NCBI GenBank assembly: GCA_016713305.1
Contig: JADJPK010000007.1
Coordinates: 248,001 to 312,000 of the forward strand
Reading direction: 5' to 3'
DNA: 64,000 bases
From: Betaproteobacteria bacterium
GTDB taxonomy: Bacteria > Pseudomonadota > Gammaproteobacteria > Burkholderiales > Ga0077523
Below the pieces are notes generated by a model. It had not been told where the DNA came from and did not search any database. It was given only the letters and a program-made list of their open reading frames with translations. Both the position numbers and the translations under genes were made by a program. Below are positions 54,455-64,000 of the stretch, one piece after another (the first letter of the stretch is position 1; each line of letters begins with the position of its first letter).

Positions 54455-55558
54455 ATGAACGGCAACAAGTACAACGAGACGGTTATGCGAGAAGAGGAAC
54501 GAAACACGCCAGCGCAGGCGCACTCCAGCATATCTTCGACCCCCTGCATCGGGTGGATGGGGCTCGCCCTGCTTCTATTCGATCTGTCTGGAACAGCCGG
54601 GTGCGGGGTGCTCTCGCGTCCGCCCAAGCCCGACACGCGTCCCCACCCTCTGGGAGACACGTACGGTCAGAAGTACGACCTGGAGAAGTACAAGGCGTGT
54701 ACACGGGCCGACCCGGGCAGCGGAAATTGCCTGCTCTTCAAGCTTCGCCGCAACGAGAACCCGGAGCTCTGGCCGTATCCCGATGTTCCCCCCATGAAGT
54801 GGCCCGAACCGCCGGTGGAAAGCGTTTACCGGGAAGGCATGACACCAGTGGAGTACTGGAGGGCATTGTGCAAGGCGGAAGCGGGGGAGTTCATCTACCG
54901 GACGGTGGAGGATGTCGATGGGCTGTACCAGATCCGTCCCCGGAAGCACGAGACGCTGCAGCAGATGGCGGATCGATACGTGGTGGAGGATCCGTACGGG
55001 ACGACCAATGCGGAAGAGGAAACTCAACAGATCTTCTTCTCGTATGTCTTACCGCCGGAGAAGTGGCATCTGGACAGAAAGGGATACTCCTACATCGAAT
55101 CTGCACCCCTGGATCTTGATGCGAAGCTGCCCATCTCGGGATATGACAAGTCACTTCAAGTACCCCGCCCAGACGGGGCTAGATTCGAGAGGTACTTTGG
55201 ATACCGACGCCGTTACATGAGCGACTTGAAGATGGAATGGGATGTAAGACTCCTGTCCCGCTACGGATTTACCTGGCGGGGAATACGACGCCCCAAAGAC
55301 CGAGAACTTGCCGTGGCAGGAGGTGAGCTTGCAGTTGTAGATCTCAAGACCAACGAGATTGTGGGCATCCGAAGAGGCTTCGTCCTGGCTGGCCAATCGA
55401 AAGACGGCACGTTGTGGTGGGATTCACCAAACGCCTGTCCCGAGTATTCCGCGATAGAGGGCATCGGCAAGAGACTGGGCAGGAATAGAAGTCTTGAATT
55501 CGGTTTGTGGTTTCTTACCAAAGTCGCCAGGCCCTCCGGTCGCCCCTATCCGCCATGA
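54455..55558 (+). CDS. Uncharacterised putative lipoprotein coupled to the RTX lipase
   Basis: 367 aa from ATG 54455; the longer frame to 54344 has no ribosome site. A hydrophobic span (WMGLALLLFDLSGTAGC) ends in a lipobox-like TAGC at about residue 50, with an unusually long, acidic N-region, so lipidation is uncertain; an internal ATG (54485) would shorten it. The mature part has many Trp/Tyr and Pro residues (ENPELWPYPDVPPMKWPEPP) and a C-terminal RGFVLAGQSKDGTLWWDSP motif. I recognise no family. Its TGA overlaps the RTX start (ATGA), so it may be an inhibitor, chaperone or partner of the lipase. It is somewhat lower in GC than its neighbours. Confidence 0.65.
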   Translation: MNGNKYNETVMREEERNTPAQAHSSISSTPCIGWMGLALLLFDLSGTAGCGVLSRPPKPDTRPHPLGDTYGQKYDLEKYKACTRADPGSGNCLLFKLRRNENPELWPYPDVPPMKWPEPPVESVYREGMTPVEYWRALCKAEAGEFIYRTVEDVDGLYQIRPRKHETLQQMADRYVVEDPYGTTNAEEETQQIFFSYVLPPEKWHLDRKGYSYIESAPLDLDAKLPISGYDKSLQVPRPDGARFERYFGYRRRYMSDLKMEWDVRLLSRYGFTWRGIRRPKDRELAVAGGELAVVDLKTNEIVGIRRGFVLAGQSKDGTLWWDSPNACPEYSAIEGIGKRLGRNRSLEFGLWFLTKVARPSGRPYPP

Positions 55559-58500
55559 CTGCGCTCGACTCCGCTCAACAGACGTCACTCAGCTATTTCC
55601 GGCTCACGCAGCTGACGGCGGATGCCTATTGTCCGTCTCCGGGTGACGCCGATCTCAGGCCATCAGGCTCCTTGCCGGAAACAACAACCTATCACCTACG
55701 GTGTTTGTAGATGGTGTGGAACAGGCAAACAACCTCTACGAAGTCTTTCCGAACGCGTCTCCGTTATCGGCTTTGCTACCCGGTGCGACGCGATTCGTAG
55801 ATGTGATGATTACGGACGTAGTTGGACCGAACGGATTCCAGTTGGTGTCTCATTTGCCGAACGACCCTTCCGGCTTCTCCGGCACAGTTCTTCGATCCAA
55901 CAGCGATTCCGGAGAATTCACTGTTGCCTTCCGCAGCAGCGAGTTCATGGAACAGCGCAATGGCGGCGATGACGCCAGAGACATCGGCGGTGCCGATACC
56001 GAGATCTTCCTGGACGGACTCGCCTGGGCTCAACTTGCCTCGGCGGAGAAATGGCTCCAGCAGATGTTTGGGCCGGGAGGATTGCTGGCCACCGCGCAAA
56101 CGGTGCACTTCACGGGATACTCGCTTGGAGGTCACATCGCCTCCGTGATGACGGAACTTCATCCGGAATGGGTGTCGTCCACGTGGGTGTTCAATGGTTC
56201 TGGAAGAGGCGCGATCGCGGGCGGCTACTCGATCAGGCAATTGATTGATGCCTACAACCGGTTGCTGGCCGATCCGGACGCAGAAGTACCGGGGATCCTG
56301 AACGTTCGCCCGACCGACGCCATCGGTCTTGCCGAATACGAGGCCGCGAAACAGGAGGCGGCGAATCCGCCCACAGCAGCGCACTCCGTCTATCTCAGCG
56401 CAAGACATCGTTGGGCACTGAGGGTGATCGGTCCGTACGCAGACGGAATCGCCACCTCGACGGTCTTCAGCGGCCAGTCGATCGATCCCGTCGCCGACGC
56501 GAAGATCACCTACGTCTACGGGATGGCGACGCACCATGACGACACGCTCGTGTCGCTATCGGGCGTTCTGCCCAGCCATCGCATTCGCGTGTTCATAGAG
56601 GATCAGCCGCTCTACTACGGCCCCTTCTTTGTTCCGTTCACATCGGAAACGGACAAGCTGAGCCGGGACTTCATGGCGACTCACAGCATCACCTTGCTGG
56701 CCGATTCGCTGGCGCTGATGCGCCTGTTCCAGACGGTGGACGGGCAGATCTCTCAAGAGAAGATTGAAACGATCTTCGCTGCCGCGTCGAATAGGGTGGC
56801 CAATGCATCGCTCGATGCGGGGAGTGCCACTTACGAAGCGGACTCGTTGGAACGCGCTCTGGACAAACTGAGGTGGAATCTCATTCCCGGTACTGCAAGG
56901 GACGAGCGGAGGGACACGCCGTTTGACCCGAATGCCGCCGGCTTCTCCAACATCGATTTCCGCAACATCTTCCATACCCGCATCGACGAGATCACACGGC
57001 TCGTCAGCGCCACCTGGTTCGACGACTTACACGATCCAGCCGTTGGCGACGATGTCCTGGACCGGCGAGACAGGGATCAGCGGTCTCATCTCGCAGAGAA
57101 CCGTGGCCTACGTCGTAGGCAAGGCTGATTCCCCGGTTCAACTGCGGTACCGCGCACAGGAAGACACGGCGCTCGGCCAGGCCTATAGAGTCGCTCTGGA
57201 GTTCCTCAGTCCTTTCGTGTTGACGGCGTCGACCTCCATCTACGACGCCGACAAGTATTCGCTCGAGCACTTCTCCGAGACTTATCTCAAGGACCGGGCC
57301 ACGTTCCTTTCCAAGGTTCTCGACCGCAACATCAACAATCAGGCAAAGGGACTCATCCGCAGCACCATTCCCGGCCTGATGCAGGACGTCGATTCCGCGA
57401 CGACCATCGATATCGGTCTGCCCTATCAGGACCAGCGGGGAACAACGCCTTCCTACTTCGTGAGATTCGGCGCTGACGCGAATTCCGGAGTGGAGGTGCT
57501 GGAAGGCGGAGCAAGCGACGATCGGCTGTATGGCCGTGGCGGCAGCGATCTGCTGCGCGGTGGCGCCCTCAACGATCGGCTCGAAGGCGGCGACGGAAAT
57601 GATGAGCTATGGGGAGGTTCGGGACGGGACACGCTTCTCGGCGGCACGGGATCGGACGAACTCCATGGTGACGCCGGGTTGGACAAGCTGGACGGAGGGG
57701 AGGGCGACGACCGGCTCTTCGGCGGCGATCAGGACGACGAATTGAGGGGTGGCCCCGGCAGCGACGTGCTGGATGGCGGATCGGGCTTTGACCAGTACAT
57801 CGTCGGGAGGGATGTGGACACCATCGCGGTGGATGCGGATGGAGGTTCCATCCGGCTGGAGGATGGACGCATTCTTGCGGGAACGTTCGCAAAGCGCGGT
57901 GACCGCTACGTGTGGACCGAAGATGCGTCGATTACGGCGACGATTGCCGGGACGACCTTGTCGATCGCGCTGGGCGGTGCCGGCACCGTGCTGATCGAGG
58001 GCTACGCGACGGGGCTCTTCGGGATTGCGCTGGCCGATCAAGGCGAGGTCGGAGGGTTGGTCGAGTCCTTCAACGGCGACCGGCGACCGGTGAACGTCGT
58101 GGACGGGGTCATCCGGGACCAGTGGCAGAACCCGGTACTGGGGCCAGAGGCCGAGCCATCGCGTGCCGACGAATTCTTCGGATCGCCTTTCAATGACGAG
58201 ATCCGCACGTTCGATGGCAACGATCGGGTCGCCGACATCTGGGGCGGCAGCGACCTGATCGATCTCGGAAGCGGCGACGACACTGCGGAAGGCGGAGCCG
58301 GGGCGGACGTGGTCTATGGCGATGTAGGTCAAGACCTGATGTACGGCGAGGATGGGGACGACCGCCTCTATGGTGCGTACCGGACGGAACTTGCGGCGGC
58401 ACTCGACGACGGTGAGCGGTCCGGGCTGGGGATCGGGGATTCGGATTGGCTCAGTGGCGGGGAGGGCCGCGATTGGCTCATCGGAGACGGCGGCGATGAC

Positions 58501-61500
58501 CTGCTCTTCGGTGGAAGGGGGGACGACGTCATCGTCGCAGGTACGGGCGACGATGTCATCGCAGGTGACGCGGATCTACGCTCATCCGTTGTGCCGACGA
58601 GCCAGCCGGCCGGAGCTTCATGGGGCTGGCTCTGGAATCTTTCGGCGCTCTCACCTTTCGAATTCCAGGTCGAATCGGCGACGAGCACACAACACGACGA
58701 TGCCTTCAGCGTGTACGCGCAGGATGCTGGCCACGATGTCATCCACGCCGGCGCGGGGAACGATGCCGTGTTCGGCTATGGGGGGAACGATTCGATCCAT
58801 GGGGGCGGCGGAGACGATGTCGTCGCCGGCAACGACGGAGACGATGTATTGCGCGGCGAGGAGGGCGACGATCGCATCACGGGCGACAGCGGAGCAGCGG
58901 TCGTGGGCGGCGGCTACGCGGTCATCCAGGGCGACGACGTGCTGGAAGGCGGCGCGGGGAACGACTGGCTCCAGGGCGAAGGAGGATCGGACTATCTGGA
59001 CGGAGGCGCCGGGGCCGACATCCTCATCGGTGACGGCGCGCACGTGGTCCCGGAGGTCGCCGGTGACGATGTTCTGCTGGGCGGCGACGGGGCCGACGTG
59101 CTGCTGGGCGGTGCCGGCCAGGATCGGCTGGAGGGCGGTGCCGGCGATGACCAGCTGGATGGAGGCTCCGACGACGACTACCTGATCGGGGGAGATGGCA
59201 ACGATACGTTCATCGGTGGAACGGGCGATGACGTGCTGGTCGCCGGTAAGGGACGCGACACGTTGCGCGGGGGCGAGGGCAACGATCTCTACCTGATCGA
59301 TGACGACGATATTGTCGTGGACGATTCCGGGGTGAACGTGATCCGGTTCGTCAACGAGGCCACCCGAGAGGGTGTGGCGGCGACACTCCACACGCTTAAC
59401 GGTGTGGTGGTCGCCAGCTTGTCGACGGGTGGGATGCCGCTGGTCAACGTGCCCACACGGGCCTTGGCGGCGCCGGTCATCTCTGCTTCGGCGCCCGCCG
59501 AACCGGAGCCACCGACGAATCCGTCCGATGGCTCGACTCGCCTCGGGGGTGGCGCCGGTGACGGTTCGGGGGGTATTTCGATACGTCTTCGCTTCGGTAA
59601 CGACATGCCCGCTCCCCCGGGAGGAGGATCGGTTCCGGTGCCGACGGAGCCAGTGACCGCCTCGCTCTCGACGATGGTGATCGAGTTCGCGGATGGCGAG
59701 CAGTGGACGGCGTCGGATCTCTTCGGGGAGATGCTGTACGACCCCGTGCAGTTTCAAGGTTCTGCGGATGACGATCTGCTGGAGGGCTTTGCCGGCAACG
59801 ATACTCTGCGAGGTCTCTCCGGTGACGATGTGATCCTGGGGCACGGCGGCAACGATTCGCTGGAGGGCGGCAGCGGTGCCGATACGCTGGACGGAGGGTC
59901 CGGCAACGACCGGATCACGGGCGGTGGGGGCGGGGACGTCTACCTGTTCGGAATCGGATCGGGACAGGACACCGTGCTTCCTGACTGGGGAGACTCGGTG
60001 CGCGTGGGAACCGGACTTGTCATCGAAGACATGGAACTGTTCCGCCACGTCAATGGTGACTTGACCATCGGCATCGCCGGGGCCCCGGACCTCATGAGAC
60101 TCTCCGCGGTCTTCGAGGCGGGAGAGTCGCGAATCAGGGAGATCCTGTTCGACGACGGTGGCCGGCTGACCGGAGCCGATCTTCTCGGCCTGATCATGGC
60201 GCCCATCAACGGAACGGGTGGCAACGACACGCTGATCGGCACAAACCTGGACGAAACGTTGCGAGGGCTCGAGGGTCAGGACCGTCTCGAGGGCAAGGCG
60301 GGAAACGACTTGCTTCTGGGTAGATCGGGAACAGACACCTACGTTGTCGGATTCGGCTCCGGGAGAGACGAGATCCGGGAGGTTGACGGCGGTGGAGGAA
60401 TCCTCAGGCTCTCGGGCGGCATACCTTTCGGTGCCCTGGTTCCGCGTCTCGAGGGATCGGATCTTCTCCTTCGCTTTGCCGGGACACGTGACGGGTACGA
60501 ACAGTCCGTACGGATTCGCGACTACGCCCTGCACACATCCGCCTGGACGATCGAGGATGACTCGGGGGCTTCCGTCGCGATGTCCGGGTTCGTCGAAGGC
60601 CATGACGGGGATTCCGACGAGGCGCTGCAACTCGAGTTCCGTTGGGGACTCGTCCATGCCCTGGATCGCCTCGCAGTGGTGGAAGGACTGGAGAGGCAGC
60701 AAGACGGCCGATACGTTTCGATGCCCTACTTGGGTTCCACCGTCGAAACGCGCGTTGTATCCCGTCGTGACCTGTACGACATCTCGGGCAAGGGGATGGG
60801 CGGCTCGTCGACGGAAAGTCAGTCCTGGACGGGCTATCAGCCGGCCTCGTTGTCGCGCTTCTGGCGCGAACTGGATTTCGCCGAGACCTCCGTGAACTCC
60901 GAAGCAGCCACCTTCGGAGCACGTCCGGAGTCGACGGCGCAGTGGACCGACTTTGCCGATGTATTGCGGCATCCAGGTGAAGCACAAGAGGCCGCGGTCA
61001 TCGGCGCGGACTGGCAGTTCGTTGCCGATCCCGAGGCTGCCTTGCCCGGTCAAGCGCTGTTCGAAGTCAGCTATGACGTTCTCTATCAGCGCGATGTTCT
61101 TCTGGAGGAGGTGGATGGCACTTCCACTCCCAGGCTCAACTCCCTGATCACGACACGCGTGGAGGTGATCACGGCGGGCGCGCAGAACAACCACCTCCTT
61201 CTTTCGGCGCGCGCCATCGTCGATGCAGGCGCCGGTGACGACGTCGTCGGGCCGTCTTCGGAAAGGAGTAGCTTCGTCGAGGGCGGCGATGCTCCTGAAG
61301 GATTTTTCGTGAACGGGGGCGAAGGCAACGATCGGCTCTCCGGCACGGGCTACGACGACACGCTGCTGGGCGGTCCGGGCGATGACGCATTGATCGGTTC
61401 ATCGGGACGCGACATTCTCGTCGGCGGGCCTGGCAACGATCGCTTGGATGGCGGCGCTTCGGCCGATCGGTATCTGCTCAGAAACGCAGATGCCGGACAC

Positions 61501-64000
61501 GACATGATCACCGACGTGAGCGCCGAACTGAGAGGCGGCGAAGCAACCCCTGCCGCGTTGCTGCAGATCTGGCTCGACCAGCATCACCCCGGCGAATCGG
61601 TGGAGCGGCGCATGTACGCGCGAGACGATGCGCTACTTGCAGGAGCGGGGCTGGTGGCGCAGGACGTTCTTGAGTTTCCTGGAACGATCGAGCCGGCCCA
61701 CATCCGCTGGGACGTCGGCATGGCGTCGGCCGCTTCCCTGGGTATTGCGGAGGAGGAAGCCTACGTCATCGACGGAGGAGAACGGCCGTTCGATCCGGAT
61801 GCACCGATCTGGGAGGTGCTGCGGGCGACATGGGGCGACGGAAGAAGTCTGGAAATCCTGGCGGGTGACTGGACCGTTCCGGTCGACCTGTACGACCCCT
61901 GCAGAGTTTCGTCTTCGACTGGTTCCTCGTCGGTGGATATGGCGCGGGACTCGAACGGTTCCGATTCGCGGACGGCAGCGACCTCGGCGTCTCGGAGATC
62001 CGCCGCGCCATCTACGACGCCATGCCGGGCATCGATGTCTCTGCCGAGTCGCAACCCAGGACGATCGAGCGTGGACATGCGGAGGTGGTCCGGTTCGGCG
62101 GCGACCTGGACCCGTGGGATCTGGACGTCGTGGCCCGAGGCCGCGATCTGCAGGTGGAACTGCGCGACGGACGCGCGCTTCTCACGGTGCAGAACTGGTT
62201 CGATGGGGTTCAGCCTTCCCCAGTTCCCGCGTTCGTCTTCGAGAACACGGCGCGCTGGGCCGCGGCGGAGGTGAGCCGCCGCGCGCTCGAGAGAGCGGCG
62301 ACGGCGGGCGACGATCGCCTGTTCGGCGCATTCGATCTCGAGAACATCCTTGCGGCTCTGGAAGGCGACGATGTCGTCGTGGGTGGATCACTCCCGGACA
62401 CGATGGACGGAGGGCCCGGAATCGACTGGATGGATGGCGGCGGTGGTGCGGATCGACTGCTCGACCAGGGGGGTGGGGTGATGCGAGGTGGCGCGGGGGA
62501 CGACCGTCTGACCGCGCAGCAGGGGTTCTTTCTGATGTCGGGCGGAGAAGGAGCCGACGCCTTCACCTTGAATGGCGCGAGCGCGGTCATCCTGCCGGGC
62601 ACGGGAGAGAACGACGTATCCGGTACCGCAAAGCATGTCCTCCTCAGGTTGGGTGGGGCCGATGGAGATCAGCGGATCGATCTCGAGCCCGAGACGCTGA
62701 CCCTCTCGTTGGACGGGGCCTCGGCCCGAATGGCGATCGGTATGGACGTTTCGGGAGACGATGTCCAAGTCAGCGCAGGTGCAACGACGGTCGCCCTGAG
62801 TGCCGGGACCTTGGCGACTGCCTCCGAACTAAGGCTTCAGACCATCGGCGACCGGGTGCGTGTTTACGACCTTCGAGCGGCCATCGACCGTGCTCGAGCG
62901 CTGAACACCTTGTTCCCGGGTGAAGAGGCGTTCGACTTCTCCGCGCACCGCGACGATTACCTGATTGCGGAATGGACCGACCGAGCGTATGGGGGAGAAC
63001 TGGCCGTCGCCGACGTGGGCCGGGAGGCAGACGACGGTGGAGCCGAGACGTCGATCCTCTCCCTGGTGCGCGCAAGCACCGACGAAGACGCGCCGGCATT
63101 GCTCGTGTCGTCGCTCGCTCCGGTGTTCACGCCACCGACCCCGGGCGACGATCTGATCGTCGTGCCGGCCGGCGTGGAGGCCGTTCGTGCCGGTACAGGC
63201 GACGACACCATCTACGGCCCGGACCACTCGTTGATCGCCGATGGCGAGGCCGGCGACGACTACATTGCCGGACAGGAAAAGGAAGATTATTTCTCGGGCG
63301 GGGAAGGCGACGACATCCTCTCCGGTGGTGGCGGGCACGATGCCCTGCGCGGCGGTCCGGGTCACAACCTGATCCTGGGTGGTGCTGGGAACGACTGGAT
63401 ATTCGGGAGCACGCAGAACGACTTCATCGCGGCCGGTCCCGGCGAGGACGCGATTTCTCTGCTCCACGGTCGCTACGTGATCGCGTTCAACGGCGGGGAC
63501 GGCCACGATAGTGTGGCGTTCCTCGGAACGGCGACGGCCGTTCTTTCGCTCGGAGACAGCATTCGCTACGACGACGTGCGGTTGCGCCGAAACGGTGACG
63601 ATCTCGAACTCGGCCTGGGTGAAGGCGAAGGCGTGACGCTGCAGGACTGGTATTCCGACTTCGAGCGCACGCGGCTCATGGCGCTGCAATTCTTCGAAGG
63701 CGGAGACGATGAAGCCGACCAGGAAGCGGTGCTTCTCGTCGACTTCCTGGCAGGCGTCGACGCATACGATCGGTGGGCCACGACGCACGCTACGTCGGCC
63801 TGGGCATCGCTGCATTCTCTATTGGATGCCGGCGCCCACGATGTCGATCAGAGTGCTTACGGGGGAGGAATCGCGCTGGCCTACGCCAGAGGTTCCGACG
63901 TGCTGATGTCCGCGAGCGTGAACCGGGTTCGGGAAGTCCTCGCGGCGTCCGATTTTGCGACCGCACCCCAGTCCCTGGGTGGCATCGATTCCCTCCGCGG
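55555..64000 (+). CDS. Giant RTX lipase/hydrolase, type I secreted (partial at right edge, three frameshifts)
   Basis: From ATG 55555 it runs beyond the window: over 2,800 residues. The N-terminal ~500 residues hold an alpha/beta hydrolase with the nucleophile elbow HFTGYSLGGHIAS (Ser at about residue 189). Then come many calcium-binding nonapeptides (GGxGxDxLx) in blocks near 57490-57790, 58180-59290, 59755-59960, 60220-60340, 61310-61470, 62290-62520 and 63170-63430, separated by globular stretches including haemolysin-related segments. Frame changes near 55665, 57028 and 61896-61899 (C4 run) each restore family-like sequence when one base is adjusted, e.g. LLAGNNNLSPTVFVDGV and SFVFDWFLVGGYGAG. 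The last open frame (positions 61899 onward) has no stop before 64000. Secretion would need an ABC/MFP/TolC system not in the window. Confidence 0.88.

Noticed and set aside
58651..61194. 847-codon minus-strand open frame across the RTX repeats
   Set aside because: Arises from the repetitive GC-rich codons of the calcium-binding nonapeptides read backwards; composition is not protein-like.
57490..63430. Short regular repeats resembling a CRISPR array
   Set aside because: The periodicity is protein level (GGxGxDxLx, 27 bases) with variable codons, so it encodes RTX repeats rather than DNA repeat-spacer units.

Overview
The window is high-GC DNA with the gene repertoire and gene order of a betaproteobacterium (Burkholderiales/Rhodocyclales-like). 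Pointers are bamD divergent from rluD-pgeF, alaC and hom-thrC in one operon, a PhaR-type polyhydroxyalkanoate (PHA) regulator beside phaB and phaC, two PEP-CTERM (exosortase-sorted) proteins, a Bug-family solute receptor and a large type-I-secreted RTX protein. I saw no tRNA, rRNA, CRISPR array or insertion sequence. Many genes, including normally essential ones (bamD), are split by single-base frame changes, often in four-base homopolymers. I read most of these as base-call or assembly errors and annotate the split reading frames as single genes.

Layout. 1-90: tail of an M23 peptidase (NlpD type). 160-2992: a PEP-CTERM protein and a Tat-exported PhoX-like phosphatase, both heavily frameshifted. 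3438-7324: MoxR ATPase, DUF58 protein and TgpA-like transglutaminase operon. 7589-10312: acyl-CoA ligase fused to a GNAT acetyltransferase. 10647-18293: two paralogous chemoreceptors, each behind a FliA-like promoter, flanking a CPBP protease, a lipoprotein, a quinone oxidoreductase and a histone-deacetylase-like enzyme. 18770-23194: alaC-GNAT-hom-thrC operon. 23239-26966: DinG/YoaA helicase, DUF1232 protein and RimO. 27296-32142: PHA genes (phaR, phaB, phaC) plus pgeF and a small membrane protein. 32133-33878: rluD divergent from bamD. 34050-35900: two-receiver GGDEF protein. 36288-44402: aacS, an IclR regulator and a divergent aromatic-catabolism operon with a homogentisate-dioxygenase-like enzyme. 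44445-49254: folE, DUF429-like protein, GlcG/HbpS protein, apt, M48 peptidase and AIM24-family protein. 49678-54117: large PEP-CTERM protein, enoyl-CoA hydratase and agmatinase-family protein. 54455-64000: lipoprotein translationally coupled to a giant RTX lipase that runs off the right edge.

Functional links. Homogentisate cleavage ends in fumarate and acetoacetate, and acetoacetate is the substrate of the neighbouring AacS. AacS also feeds the acetoacetyl-CoA pool used by PhaB and PhaC, so aromatic breakdown and PHA storage may be joined here. The two chemoreceptors probably belong to the flagellar regulon.

The most interesting non-coding signal lies between phaR and phaB. A near-perfect sigma-54 promoter (28270-28284), with an upstream inverted repeat at activator distance (28148-28166), is followed by a strong intrinsic terminator (28456-28488). 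No conventional gene lies between, so this looks like a free-standing ~190-nt sigma-54-dependent transcript (small RNA or 39-codon ORF).
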